NCBI RefSeq assembly: GCF_025642155.1
Contig: NZ_CP106798.1
Location: 3,038,001-3,102,000, forward strand
Direction: 5' to 3'
DNA: 64,000 nt
Source of the DNA: Streptomyces sp. HUAS 15-9
GTDB lineage: Bacteria; Actinomycetota; Actinomycetes; Streptomycetales; Streptomycetaceae
The first letter of the stretch is position 1, and the number at the start of each line of letters is the position of its first letter. Shown here piece after piece: positions 44,999-54,603 of the stretch. The position numbers and the translations under genes are program-made. The notes under the pieces are model-generated. The model worked only from the letters and a program-made list of their open reading frames with translations. It searched no databases and was not told the DNA's origin.

Positions 44999-46045
44999 AT
45001 GACGCACAACACCCCGCTCTCCCCCCGCCCCGTACGCCGCCTCCCCGAGGTGCGCCGCCGGGTGATGCCGACGGCCCAGCTGCGCGCCCACGGCATCTCG
45101 ACGGCCGAACTCAACGAGCGGTGCCGCCCCGGCGGCGCCTGGCGGCAGCTCCTCCCCGGCATCGTCCTGCTCCACCCCGGTCCGCCCACGAGCGAGGAGC
45201 GCCTGCACGCGGCACTGCTGTACGCGGCACGCGAATCGGCGGCGGGAATGCCGGGGGTGCCGTCCCAGCCGAGCGCGGACGAACCGCACCGCCCGGTGTA
45301 CAAGGAGGCGATGATCACGGGCCTGGCGGCCCTGGCCCTGTACGGCTTCGCCTCCGCTCCCCCGCTCACCTCGCTGGACCGCATCGACGTACTGGTCCCG
45401 CGGCTGCGCCGGCTGCGCACGACGGGCTGCGTCCGCATCCTGCGCACCCCGGCCCTGCCCACCCCCCGCCAGGTCACCGGGCTCCCGGTCGCCCCGGTGG
45501 CCCGCGCCCTGGCCGACGCGGTGGCGGAACTGACCGAGGGCAGCGCCGTACGCCGGCTGCTGACCGAGGCGGTACGCGCCGGCCACTGCGAACCGGCGGC
45601 GGTGGTACGCGAGTTGACCCAGGCGAAGCTGCTGAGCCGGCCGCACGTGGTGGACGCGGTGGACTCGCTCGTGGCCGAGGGCAGGGCGATGGCGGAGGAC
45701 CGCCTGTACCGGATGGTGCGTGAGTACGGCCTTCCCGACCCGGTCTGGAACGTGGACCTGAGGCTCCCGGGCGGTCCTCACCTCGGCGGCCTGGACGCGT
45801 ACTGGCCCGATCAGGCGGTCGCGGTGGAACTGGACACCCGGGCCCCGCGCCAGGACGACGACGTCCTGTGGTCGGAGTACGCCCGCAAGCGCGAGCACCT
45901 GGAGCGCCTGGGCATCACGGTCGTCCACATCACCCCCAGGAAGCTCAGGCACTCCCCGGAACAGCAGGCGGCGGTGGTGCGCACGGCCCTGATGGCCTCG
46001 AACGACCGCGAGCCGGCCGCGTATGTCCTGGTACTGCCCCGATAG
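44999..46045 (+). CDS. Orphan protein with a PD-(D/E)XK-like (DUF559-type) C-terminus
   Basis: A 348-aa soluble protein. The N-terminal part has an AbiEi-like winged helix look (VMPTAQLRAHGISTAELNER, then WRQLLPGIVLLHPG). The C-terminal part has the pattern of the DUF559/Vsr-like nuclease fold: GGLDAYWPDQAVAVELDTRA, then an Arg/Lys-rich helix and GITVVHITPRKL. The putative acidic residues are present. Proteins of this design are widespread singletons in Streptomyces; some are annotated as AbiEi antitoxin-like. There is no toxin or phage-defence partner next to it, so I call no function. Confidence 0.6.
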   Translation: MTHNTPLSPRPVRRLPEVRRRVMPTAQLRAHGISTAELNERCRPGGAWRQLLPGIVLLHPGPPTSEERLHAALLYAARESAAGMPGVPSQPSADEPHRPVYKEAMITGLAALALYGFASAPPLTSLDRIDVLVPRLRRLRTTGCVRILRTPALPTPRQVTGLPVAPVARALADAVAELTEGSAVRRLLTEAVRAGHCEPAAVVRELTQAKLLSRPHVVDAVDSLVAEGRAMAEDRLYRMVREYGLPDPVWNVDLRLPGGPHLGGLDAYWPDQAVAVELDTRAPRQDDDVLWSEYARKREHLERLGITVVHITPRKLRHSPEQQAAVVRTALMASNDREPAAYVLVLPR

Positions 46046-46138
46046 GGACGCACCGGGGGCAACAGGAGGGGAGAGGAGGGGCCACCGGCCGACTGCCGGG
46101 GCCCCTCCTCGTCGTACGCGGACCGTAGTGTGAGTCCG

Positions 46139-46663
46139 GTGACCGACGGACCCGTGATACTGCGCCCCGTCCGCGAGGACGACCTGCCGATGCTGGAGCG
46201 GTTCCTGACGGACCCCGAGGCCACCGGCCCCTTCCAGTGGTTCGGCTGGTCGGACCCGGGGCGCTTCAGACGCCGCTGGGCGGAGAACGGCCTGCTGGGC
46301 GACGACGGCGGCCAGTTGATGGTGGTGACAGACACCGACCCGCTCGGATTCGTGGCCTGGCGGAAGATCGTCACCGGGCCCGCCTCGTACTGCTGGAACA
46401 TGGGGATCCAGCTGGCACCGCACGCCTGCGGCCGCGGAGTAGGCACCCGGGCCCAACAACTCCTGGTCCGCTACCTGTTCGCGCACACCCCCGTGGTCAG
46501 GATCGAGGCCGACACCGAGGCGGAGAACATCGCGGAGCAGCGCGCCCTGGAGAAGGCCGGCTTCACCCGGGAGGGCGTGCTCCGCAGCATCGTCTTCCGC
46601 GACGGGCAGTGGCGCGACGGCGTGTCCTACAGCGTGCTGCGCGACGACGTCAGCCTCAGCTGA
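46139..46663 (+). CDS. GNAT acetyltransferase (RimJ/RimL type)
   Basis: A 174-aa N-acetyltransferase with the acetyl-CoA loop CGRGVGTRAQQLLVRYLF (residues 100-117) and the RimJ-like ending EALRALEKAGFTREG-type segment (ENIAEQRALEKAGFTREG). The acceptor could be a ribosomal protein terminus, an antibiotic or a small molecule. The GTG at 46139 is chosen because a -10-like TAGTGT ends 7 nt before it, the leaderless pattern; the GTG at 46130 would add three residues. It converges with the serine hydrolase gene with an 18-bp gap. Confidence 0.82.
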   Translation: MTDGPVILRPVREDDLPMLERFLTDPEATGPFQWFGWSDPGRFRRRWAENGLLGDDGGQLMVVTDTDPLGFVAWRKIVTGPASYCWNMGIQLAPHACGRGVGTRAQQLLVRYLFAHTPVVRIEADTEAENIAEQRALEKAGFTREGVLRSIVFRDGQWRDGVSYSVLRDDVSLS

Positions 46664-46681
46664 ACCGCGGCCCAACACGGT

Positions 46682-47827
46682 TCACGGTCCGCAGAACTCG
46701 CCCTCCACCACCGCGTCGCTGTCGCCCGTCCAGTCGCCGTTGAAGTTGAACGCCAGGGCGTGGCGGCCGTCGGGTGTGGTCACCGCGGAGGATGTGGAGC
46801 CGTGGATTCCGCCGTCGTGGCCCCAGACGTGGACTCCGCAGGAGAGGGTGCGGTCCATGAGGCCGAGGCCGTAGCCGATGTTCGGGGCGCCCTCGATCTC
46901 GACCGTGGTCTTCATCTCCTTCAGCTGCTGCGGCGGGAGGAGGTCGCCGCGCAGGAGGGCGCGGTAGAAGCGGTCGAGGTCGGCGGAGTCCGAGATCATC
47001 TCGCCCGCGGACGACGCCAGGGACGGGTTCAGCTTCGTGACGTCGTACGTCGGGCCCGTGGTCGTCTCCGCGAGCTTGGAGTAGGCGCGGCTGCTGGGGT
47101 GCGGGACCGTGGCACGGGTGCCGGGCAGGGAGGTCGCCCTCAGGTGCAGCGGGCCGATGACGCGGTGGGTGATCTCCTGGGCGTACGAGTGGCCCGTGAC
47201 ACTCTTGATCACCATTCCGGCGAGCACGTAGTTGGTGTTGGAGTAGTTCCAGGACGTGCCCGGCGCGAAGTCCGGCTTGTGCTTCATCGCGACCGCGACG
47301 AGCTGGGCCGGGGTGAGGGTGTCGTAGCGGTGCTGGAGGAACCCGTCCGCCAGGAAGTACGTGCGGCCGAAGTCTTCGTCCGCCGTGTAGTTGTAGATGC
47401 CGCTGGTGTGGTTGAGGAGCTGGCGGATCGTGATCTGGTGGCCGTCGTGGCCGTGGCCGTGCACCACGCCCGGCAGCCACTTCTCCACCGTGTCGTCCAG
47501 GGACAGCCGTCCCTCCGCCTCCAGTTGGAGGAGGACCGTCGCCACGAACGTCTTGGTGATGCTGCCGACGCGGTAGCGGTCGTCCGCCGAACGCGCGGCG
47601 CCCGTGCGGAGGTTGCCGACGCCGGCCGTGGCCGACCAGGTGCCGTGGGCGTCCTTGGCGGTCGCGGTGACGCCGGGCACGCCCGCCGCGACCGCCGCAT
47701 CGATTGCCTTGCGGGTGGTGGAGTGCTCGGCGCTGCCTCTGGCGGGGCCGGCCGCCAGGGCCGGTCCTGCCAGCGCGGCCGACAGGACCAGGGTCGTGGC
47801 GCCCACCAGAGTCGTACGTACGGACAT
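46682..47827 (-). CDS. Secreted serine hydrolase, class C beta-lactamase / DD-peptidase family
   Basis: A 381-aa exported protein. A signal peptide of about 25 residues ends at an ALAAG site. The active-site serine is in SITKTF (SxxK), the second motif is YSNTN (YxN) and a third HDGGIHG replaces KTG, as in class C-type penicillin-recognising hydrolases (D-aminopeptidase or esterase relatives). The ATG at 47827 follows GGGGGAAG. Likely a cell-wall DD-carboxypeptidase or esterase rather than an antibiotic resistance enzyme, but this cannot be told from sequence. Confidence 0.85.
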   Translation of the reverse strand: MSVRTTLVGATTLVLSAALAGPALAAGPARGSAEHSTTRKAIDAAVAAGVPGVTATAKDAHGTWSATAGVGNLRTGAARSADDRYRVGSITKTFVATVLLQLEAEGRLSLDDTVEKWLPGVVHGHGHDGHQITIRQLLNHTSGIYNYTADEDFGRTYFLADGFLQHRYDTLTPAQLVAVAMKHKPDFAPGTSWNYSNTNYVLAGMVIKSVTGHSYAQEITHRVIGPLHLRATSLPGTRATVPHPSSRAYSKLAETTTGPTYDVTKLNPSLASSAGEMISDSADLDRFYRALLRGDLLPPQQLKEMKTTVEIEGAPNIGYGLGLMDRTLSCGVHVWGHDGGIHGSTSSAVTTPDGRHALAFNFNGDWTGDSDAVVEGEFCGP

Positions 47828-47920
47828 GTCTTCCCCCAACTTCGCCGTCCAGCTCGGTCGGGGGGAGGGACCCGCGGAGAACGACGCGGGTTGCCTGCCA
47901 GGGGGGCGGTTGAGTGACTT

Positions 47921-49705
47921 TCAGCCCTTCTTCAGCACCAGCTCCGTGTTGCGGTCGTTCGCGTCGCCCGCGAGGGTCTTGCCGGCGCCGGGCGCGTTGA
48001 AGGAGAGCTCGCGGTACAGGGCGGCCAGGCCCGTCTGGCTGAGGTCGGCGAAGTCCGTCCGGTGGGGGGCCGCCGACTCGATGAGCGTGGTGAAGATCGA
48101 CAGCGTGCCGTCCTTGTTGTCGACCAGCTCGATCACCCGGGCGAGCTGCGGGTAGTCGACGTGCGAGGCGGTGGAGATCTCCCAGAAGGAGCGGCCGCCG
48201 GACGCGGAGTGCGGGGTGACGACGTTCTTGTGGATGTGACCGTTCACCCAGGCCAGCACGTTGGCGTGGCTGCTGAGGACGGACACGACCTCGGCTCCGT
48301 TGTGGCGGCGCGCGCCGGGGTGGGCGGGGTCCGGGCGGGTGTTGGTCATCGTCTTGCTGGTGTGGTGGCTGAAGACGACGGCGTACGAGTCCTTGTTGTC
48401 CCGCAGCGTCTTGTCCAGCCACTTCAGCTGGGCGGTGCCGATGGAGCCCTCGTAGTGGCCACCGGCGTCGGTGGTGTCGAGGCTGATGCCGATCACGTCG
48501 TCGGCGATGCGGAAGGTGTAGTACTGGGTGCCCGCGGCCAGGTTGGCGGAGGAGTAGCCGTGGCCGACCGGTCCGATGCCCTGGTGGGCCGGGTCCAGAT
48601 GGGCCTTCAGATAGTCGGCGGGGGTGTACGGGGCGCGCTTCTCGTCCGGCGTGACCGAGCGCATGGATCGCGCGTGGGCCTTGAGGAAGTCGCGGTAGCC
48701 GACGCCCTTGGGGTCCTTGGCGTTCTTGATGGCGTCCTGGAGCTTCTTGGCGTCGGCGGCGGACACGTTCATGAGCTTCCTGCCGCCGATGGCCGCCTCG
48801 GCGAGGTAGGGGTCGCCGTGGGAGCCGTAGCAGCCGAGGGGCAGCGCGTCGTGGTTGCCGACGGTGGAGTACCAGGGCAGGTTGAGACCGGGGCTGCGGA
48901 CCTCCCGGACGGCGGCAGCCAAGAAGCCCTTGAGGTGCGGGAATCCCAGCGCCTTGTCGCCGTCGCGGAGCGTGGAGTCCGGCTGCCAGTACAGCTTGAG
49001 ACCGCTGTTCTGAACGCCCTCGTAGTGTCGCGGGTCACCGGAGTCGGGGGTGATGCGGCCGCCGCTCATGACCTTCATGAACCACTCCAGTTCGGAGTGG
49101 GCGTTGTTGTCGGTGTTGTCGCCGGTCGTCATGACGAAGTGCAGCGGGGATCCGGTGACCGGGGCGCCCCGCAGCGCGTTGACCCGCTCGACGAGCGAGA
49201 TGGCGCCCTGTACGGTCAGCGCCTCCTGCGGGCGCCAGGCGTGCGGGTCGGTGGAGCGCAGGAACTCCAGGCGCAGCGGGTGCTGGACGTCCATCAGGTG
49301 CAGATCGGTGAACTGCACGAAGGCGGCGAGGGGCGTACGGCGGCCCGACCGGCCTGACTTGGGGGCGGCGAGCTCGCCGCGCACGACGCGCTTCCAGCCG
49401 GCGCCGTCACCGAGGCGGCGGTATCCGGTGCTGTTGCGGGGTGCGGCGACCGTGGCGAGGGTGGTGCCCTTGGTGTAGGGGGCGAGGGGGGCCGCTGCGG
49501 CCATGGGGGTCCCCCCGGTCGAGCGAAGCCGAGACTGGGGGAGGGAGGAGGCGACGGGTGCCTGGGACGTGGTGGCGGCCTGACTGTCGGTGGGGCGCAG
49601 GGCGTAGCCGATGCCCGCGGAGACGGACACCGCTCCGGCGGCGGCGAGGACGGTGCGGCGGTTGACCCCCAGCGCGGAGGTGACGACAGAGCGTGTGCGC
49701 GACAT
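47921..49705 (-). CDS. Tat-exported metallophosphoesterase (TIGR03767-like)
   Basis: A 594-aa calcineurin-like phosphoesterase. The signal has a twin-arginine start NRRTVLAAAGAVSVSAG and a low-complexity linker. Metal-binding motifs: FTDLHLMD, TTGDNTDNN, STVGNHDALPLG and a late NGHIHKN. The ATG at 49705 follows GGGGAGA. The stretch SLPQSRLRSTGGTPM near residue 55 is encoded by a copy of the short dispersed repeat also found in bioY and looks like an insertion in the exported linker. Substrate unknown. Confidence 0.85.
   Translation of the reverse strand: MSRTRSVVTSALGVNRRTVLAAAGAVSVSAGIGYALRPTDSQAATTSQAPVASSLPQSRLRSTGGTPMAAAAPLAPYTKGTTLATVAAPRNSTGYRRLGDGAGWKRVVRGELAAPKSGRSGRRTPLAAFVQFTDLHLMDVQHPLRLEFLRSTDPHAWRPQEALTVQGAISLVERVNALRGAPVTGSPLHFVMTTGDNTDNNAHSELEWFMKVMSGGRITPDSGDPRHYEGVQNSGLKLYWQPDSTLRDGDKALGFPHLKGFLAAAVREVRSPGLNLPWYSTVGNHDALPLGCYGSHGDPYLAEAAIGGRKLMNVSAADAKKLQDAIKNAKDPKGVGYRDFLKAHARSMRSVTPDEKRAPYTPADYLKAHLDPAHQGIGPVGHGYSSANLAAGTQYYTFRIADDVIGISLDTTDAGGHYEGSIGTAQLKWLDKTLRDNKDSYAVVFSHHTSKTMTNTRPDPAHPGARRHNGAEVVSVLSSHANVLAWVNGHIHKNVVTPHSASGGRSFWEISTASHVDYPQLARVIELVDNKDGTLSIFTTLIESAAPHRTDFADLSQTGLAALYRELSFNAPGAGKTLAGDANDRNTELVLKKG
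49509..49543 (-). repeat. Short dispersed repeat, copy 2 (inside the phosphoesterase gene)
   Basis: Core TCGAGCGAAGCCGAGA at about 49519-49534, with CCCCCC and GGGGGAG flanks that can pair into a hairpin. It lies in the N-terminal linker coding region. Same core as 29560-29588. Confidence 0.65.
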
Positions 49706-49990
49706 GGCGCGATCTCCCCGAGTACGAACGCGTCGGCTGTGGTCGCGGGCGATCGCTGTCGCGAACTTCCCGCTCACTTTGGATCGTTGGCAGCGGGGAT
49801 GACCTGCGCGTGAACGCGACGGCAACGGGCAGCACCGATCACCGTACGTGGATCACGGCGTACGGGGGCGGTCATGGAGTGGATTTCGGGTGGCCCGGGG
49901 GCGGTCACTCAGTGTTCATCTCACGGGGTAGGGGACGGTCCCCGGGGCTCGTGGCCGCGTCCGTGTCCGGTGGAGTCGCGGCCGACCCCG

Positions 49991-50446
49991 TCAGACGGAT
50001 TCCACCCGTCCCTCCGCCGGTCGCTCGCGCCACAGCCGCAGGGCGATGTCGACCAGGCGCACCCGGGTGAGTCCGGGCACCGCGGACAGGTCCTGCCAGG
50101 CGGCCAGGTCGGTGGAGCCGTCGATCTCGTTGCGGAGTTCACCGCCGACGACGCGGCCCTCGTAGATGATCCGTACGCCGTGGTGGTCCATGGCCGAGCG
50201 CAGCCCCTGGCGCCCGCGCAGATGGCGGGAGGAGTCCAGGCCGAGGAGTCCGGTCACCTCGATGCGGTAGCCGGTCTCCTCGGTCACCTCGCGGCGGACG
50301 GTGTCGTAGGGATCCTCGCCGTGCTCCATGCCGCCACCCGGCAGCACCCACTCGGGGGTGCCGTCGGGGGCCGGGGAGCGGGCGAGCAGGATCTGGTCGT
50401 CGCGGACGCACACGGCGTAGGCCGCCACCCTCAACTTCTCACGCAC
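49991..50446 (-). CDS. NUDIX hydrolase
   Basis: A 151-aa enzyme hydrolysing a nucleoside-diphosphate-linked compound. The full Nudix box is present: GGGMEHGEDPYDTVRREVTE followed by ETGY, within the G-x5-E-x7-REUxEExGU pattern. Starts at the ATG 50446. The substrate is not evident: it may be oxidised dNTP, ADP-ribose or similar. It is divergent from the CGNR gene with a short gap. Confidence 0.92.
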   Translation of the reverse strand: MREKLRVAAYAVCVRDDQILLARSPAPDGTPEWVLPGGGMEHGEDPYDTVRREVTEETGYRIEVTGLLGLDSSRHLRGRQGLRSAMDHHGVRIIYEGRVVGGELRNEIDGSTDLAAWQDLSAVPGLTRVRLVDIALRLWRERPAEGRVESV

Positions 50447-50494
50447 GGGGGGACGTTAACGTGAGTGGTCAGCAGAGGAGGAGTGAGTGCCCCC

Positions 50495-51064
50495 ATGTCC
50501 GTCGGTTCCGACCCCCGTCCGCTCACCGGTGAGCCGCTCTCGCTCGATCTGCTCAACACGCGGTGGAACCGGGACGGCGTCACCCAGGACCTGCTCACGG
50601 GCGCCGAAGGGCTGGCGGTGTGGCTGGCGAGCAATGGGCTGGCGGGTGAGTACGCCGCCGACGCGGAGGTGCTGCGTCACCTTCTTCAGGCGCGGGACGC
50701 GCTGACGGCCGTGGTGGACGGGGTGCCCGGTGTGCCCGAGGAAGGCACGCCGCTCGTCGACGCCGTCCTCGCTCACGGCCGGATCCGGCCCACGCTCGCC
50801 GCCGAAGGGCCGGGCGAGCGGGCCGAGTTGAGTGATCCCGCCTGGGGGCCGGCCTGGCTCGCCGCCCGCGACTATCTGGAGCTGCTCGCCACCGCCCCCG
50901 ACCGGATCCGCGGCTGTGCCCATGAGTCGTGCGTCCTGCACTTCTTCGACACGTCGAGGAACGGCACCCGCCGCTGGTGCTCCATGGCCGCGTGCGGCAA
51001 CCGCGCGAAGGCGTCCCGGCATTACGCCCGCTCCAAGGACGAAGTCCTGAAGGGGAAGCCCTGA
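50495..51064 (+). CDS. CGNR zinc-finger (ABATE domain) protein
   Basis: A 189-aa putative transcription regulator. The N-terminal ABATE domain (stress-response type, start PLTGEPLSLDLLNTRW) is followed by the C-terminal CGNR zinc finger: CAHESCVLHFFDTSRNG then RRWCSMAACGNRAKA, with four cysteines and the CGNR motif. Such proteins often repress or activate neighbouring genes. The ATG at 50495 is favoured by family alignment; GTG codons at 50465 and 50483 are alternatives, since the AGGAGG site lies closer to the latter. Confidence 0.85.
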   Translation: MSVGSDPRPLTGEPLSLDLLNTRWNRDGVTQDLLTGAEGLAVWLASNGLAGEYAADAEVLRHLLQARDALTAVVDGVPGVPEEGTPLVDAVLAHGRIRPTLAAEGPGERAELSDPAWGPAWLAARDYLELLATAPDRIRGCAHESCVLHFFDTSRNGTRRWCSMAACGNRAKASRHYARSKDEVLKGKP

Positions 51065-51233
51065 AGGAAGAAGCCTGACCGATTCGGGATTCAACCCCGC
51101 ATATCCCCCACATCCGATAGCGGGTTTTCCCCATACATCGATTTCGTTTCGGTCAACACTCCCCAAAGTTCCGTCTCTTGGGTAAAGCTGTGCGCTCGTC
51201 CGGCACGGAAGTCTCCACCTACAAGGGATGCCG

Positions 51234-54200
51234 ATGACCCACACCCCCGAGCGCGAACCCATACCCGGCCCGAGACGCCTGGCCCGCCTGGCCGTGGCTG
51301 TGGGCGTGGTCGCCGCTCTCTCCGCGGCAGGGCCGATACCCATGGCCTTCTCCGCCGACGCACCGCCCACGGCCGCCGACCCCGGCGTCAAGTCCGCCCA
51401 CGACAAGCTCGGTTCGGACGACGCCGACCTGCTCGCCGAGGCCAAGGCCGCCGGGGACAAGAACGTCACGATGATGATCGCGACCGCCCCGGGCAAGACC
51501 GAACAGGTCGCCCAGGAGCTGGACGCGGTCAAGGGCGGCTCGGTGGGCCGTACGTACGACAAGCTCGGCTACGTCCGCGCCACCGTCCCGACCGGCAGGG
51601 CCGATTCGGCGATCGCCGCCGCCGCGAAGCTGTCCTCGGTGCACGCCATCGACCTGCGCCAGGAGATCCAGCTCGACGACCCGGCACCGAGCGCGGACAC
51701 CGCCAAGGGCGCCAAGAGCTCGGGGACCGCGGCCGCTTACCCCGCACCGGGCAAGAACACCCCGGCTACGAACCCGTACAACCCGTCCTTCGAGACCGGC
51801 GCCGTGGACTTCGTCAAGGAGCACCCGAAGGCGGACGGCCGCGGCGTCACCATCGGCATCCTGGACTCCGGTGTCGACCTCGGCCACCCGGCGTTGCAGA
51901 AGACCACCACCGGCGAGCGGAAGATCGTCGACTGGGTGACGGCGACCGACCCGATCGTCGACAGCGACCAGACCTGGCGTCCGATGGTGACGGCCGTGTC
52001 CGGGCCGAGCTTCAGCTACGGCGGCCGGAGCTGGACGGCGCCCGCGGGGTCGTACCGGATCAGCACGTTCAAGGAGTCGTACACCACCGGCGGTGACGCG
52101 GCGGGCGACGCCAACCGGGACGGCGACACCACCGACTCCTGGGGCGTCCTGTACGACGCGGCGGCCGGCACGGTCACCGTCGACCTGAACAACAACTACG
52201 ACTTCTCCGACGACACGCCGATGAAGCCGTACAAGGACGGCTACCAGATCGGCTACTTCGGCACCGACAACCCGGCCACCGACGTGGTCGAGCGGCAGCC
52301 GTTCGTCGTGCAGATCCGCAAGGACGTCCCGATGGACCCGTACGGCGGGGACTGGGTCGGCAAGAAGGCCGACTTCGTCAACATCGGTGTCATCGAGTCC
52401 GAGCACGGCACCCACGTCGCCGGCATCACCTCCGCGAACGGTCTGTTCGGCGGGAGGATGAACGGCGCCGCGCCCGGCGCGAAGATCGTCTCCTCCCGTG
52501 CCTGCACCTGGACCGGCGGCTGCACCAACGTCGCGCTCACCGAGGGCATGATCGACCTCGTCGCCAACCGCGGCGTCGACATCGTCAACATGTCCATCGG
52601 CGGTCTCCCGGCGCTCAACGACGGCAACAACGCGCGCGCCGAGCTCTACACGCGCCTCATCGACACCTACGGCGTCCAGCTGGTCATCTCCGCGGGCAAC
52701 TCCGGCCCCGGCGCCAACACCATCGGCGACCCCGGCCTGGCCGACAAGGTCATCTCGGTCGGCGCGGGCATCTCCAAGGAGACCTGGGCCGCCAACTACG
52801 GCTCCGCCGTGGAGAAGAAGTACGCGCTGCTGCCCTTCTCCTCCCGCGGCCCGCGCGAGGACGGCGGCTTCACGCCGACGCTCGTCGCACCCGGCGCCTC
52901 GATCAACTCCACCCAGACCTGGCTGCCCGGCTCCCCGGTCGCCGAGGCGGGCTACTCCCTGCCGGCCGGCTACTCGATGCTCCAGGGCACCTCGATGGCC
53001 TCCCCGCAGGCGACCGGCGCGAGCGCGCTGCTGCTGAGCGCCGCCAAGCAGAAGGACATCGCCCTCAGCCCGGCCGACCTGCGCACGGCTCTCACCTCGA
53101 CCGCCCACCACATCAAGGGTGCGCAGGCGTACGAGGAGGGTGCGGGCCGCATCGACATCGTCGACGCCTGGGACGCGATCCGCGACGAGGCGACCGCCCA
53201 CGACTACACGGTCAAGGCACCCGTCGACACCGCGATCGACTTCGCCCTGAAGACGCCGGGCTTCGGCACGGGCCTGTACGACCGCGAGGGCGGTCTGAAG
53301 GCCGGGCAGAAGAAGTGGTACGACGTCACCGTCACCCGTACCTCCGGCCCGGACCGCGCGCTGTGGCACGAGCTGCACCTGGCGAACAACGCCGGTGACA
53401 CCTTCCGGATCGTCGGCGACGACATGGTGAGGCTGCCGCTGAACCAGCCGGTGACCGTCAAGGTCCAGGCGGCTCCGCGGTCCGCGGGCATCAAGAGCGC
53501 GATCCTGGAGGTCGACGACCCGAGGACCGAGGGCATCGACAAGCAGATCCTCACCACGGTCGTCGTGTCGACCCCGGTCGGCTACACCGCCTCCGCGTCG
53601 GGTTCGGTGCAGCGCAACAGCACCCGGTCGTACTTCCTGAACGTCCCGGCGGGCGCCAAGTCCCTCGAGGTCGCGATGAGCGGGCTGAAGGACAAGAGCC
53701 AGACGCGGTTCATCGCGATCCACCCCTACGGCGTTCCGGTCGACAACACCTCGACGCCGTTCTGCTACAACAACTACCTCGACGGCAACGGCTGCAAGCC
53801 CGACGTGCGCGCGTACGCGGACCCGCAGGCCGGCGTCTGGGAGATCGAGGTCGAGTCGCGCCGTACGTCGCCGCTGCTCGACAACCCGTACAAGCTGGAT
53901 GTCACCGTCCTCGGCGCGGCCTTCGACCCGGAGACCGTGACCGTGCCCGAGGCCAAGGTCGGCAGCCCGGCCGCCGTCTCCTGGAAGGTGACCGACAAGT
54001 ACGCTGCCCTGGACGGCAAGCTCGTCGGCGGCCCGCTCGGCTCCTCGAAGACGGCCCGGCCGTCGATCAAGGAGGGCGAGACGCAGACCACCACGGTGAC
54101 CGTGCCCGAGGGCGCCAAGTCGCTGGACGTGGCCATCGGCGGTGTCTCCGACACGGCGGCCGACCTCGACCTGACGGTGTACGACGCGAGCGGCAAGCAG

Positions 54201-54542
54201 GTCGCGCAGTCCGCCGACGGCGACTCCGAGGAGGCGGTCTCCGTCGCCTCACCGGCCGCCGGCACCTACACCATCGAGGTCGTGGGCTACTCGGTTCCGT
54301 CGGGCTCGACCGGCTACGACTACCGGGACGTGTTCTTCTCCTCCGCGCTCGGCTCCGTCACCGTGGACGGCTCGGCGCCGGTGAAGCTCGGCACGGGTGA
54401 CTCGGCCACGGTGACCGGTCAGGTCACGGCGGCCGCGCCGGCCCCCGAAGGACGCGAGTTCTTCGGCCGGGTCCAGCTGGTCAACGCGCGCGGGACGGTC
54501 GCGGGCGTGGGCAGCGTGAAGATCGAGAAGGTCATCCCGTAA
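51234..54542 (+). CDS. Large secreted subtilisin-like serine protease (S8 family)
   Basis: A 1102-aa extracellular protease. A signal peptide (about residues 1-35) and a propeptide of about 130 residues precede the catalytic domain. The triad is visible: Asp in GILDSGVDLGHP (near 211), His in EHGTHVAGI (near 391) and Ser in GTSMASPQATG (near 586). The wide Asp-His spacing indicates a large insertion. The C-terminal half holds beta-rich pre-peptidase-C-like repeats (an AKSLEVAMSGL segment and an AKSLDVAIGGV segment look homologous). The ATG at 51234 follows AAGG by 7 bp. The gene has its own terminator. Confidence 0.93.
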   Translation: MTHTPEREPIPGPRRLARLAVAVGVVAALSAAGPIPMAFSADAPPTAADPGVKSAHDKLGSDDADLLAEAKAAGDKNVTMMIATAPGKTEQVAQELDAVKGGSVGRTYDKLGYVRATVPTGRADSAIAAAAKLSSVHAIDLRQEIQLDDPAPSADTAKGAKSSGTAAAYPAPGKNTPATNPYNPSFETGAVDFVKEHPKADGRGVTIGILDSGVDLGHPALQKTTTGERKIVDWVTATDPIVDSDQTWRPMVTAVSGPSFSYGGRSWTAPAGSYRISTFKESYTTGGDAAGDANRDGDTTDSWGVLYDAAAGTVTVDLNNNYDFSDDTPMKPYKDGYQIGYFGTDNPATDVVERQPFVVQIRKDVPMDPYGGDWVGKKADFVNIGVIESEHGTHVAGITSANGLFGGRMNGAAPGAKIVSSRACTWTGGCTNVALTEGMIDLVANRGVDIVNMSIGGLPALNDGNNARAELYTRLIDTYGVQLVISAGNSGPGANTIGDPGLADKVISVGAGISKETWAANYGSAVEKKYALLPFSSRGPREDGGFTPTLVAPGASINSTQTWLPGSPVAEAGYSLPAGYSMLQGTSMASPQATGASALLLSAAKQKDIALSPADLRTALTSTAHHIKGAQAYEEGAGRIDIVDAWDAIRDEATAHDYTVKAPVDTAIDFALKTPGFGTGLYDREGGLKAGQKKWYDVTVTRTSGPDRALWHELHLANNAGDTFRIVGDDMVRLPLNQPVTVKVQAAPRSAGIKSAILEVDDPRTEGIDKQILTTVVVSTPVGYTASASGSVQRNSTRSYFLNVPAGAKSLEVAMSGLKDKSQTRFIAIHPYGVPVDNTSTPFCYNNYLDGNGCKPDVRAYADPQAGVWEIEVESRRTSPLLDNPYKLDVTVLGAAFDPETVTVPEAKVGSPAAVSWKVTDKYAALDGKLVGGPLGSSKTARPSIKEGETQTTTVTVPEGAKSLDVAIGGVSDTAADLDLTVYDASGKQVAQSADGDSEEAVSVASPAAGTYTIEVVGYSVPSGSTGYDYRDVFFSSALGSVTVDGSAPVKLGTGDSATVTGQVTAAAPAPEGREFFGRVQLVNARGTVAGVGSVKIEKVIP

Positions 54543-54559
54543 CACAGTTGCGGGAAGTT

Positions 54560-54589
54560 GGGGCGGGCGTCCTGGTGGGCGCCCGCCCC
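54560..54589. terminator. Terminator after the subtilase gene
   Basis: A 10-bp GC stem (54560-54569 with 54580-54589) and 10-nt loop between convergent stops at 54542 and 54604. Confidence 0.8.
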
Positions 54590-54603
54590 TTCGTGTGCGC
54601 GGG

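Noticed and set aside
46682-47827. Antibiotic-resistance beta-lactamase
   Set aside because: Motifs fit the wide serine hydrolase/DD-peptidase family; nothing specific to beta-lactam hydrolysis can be seen.
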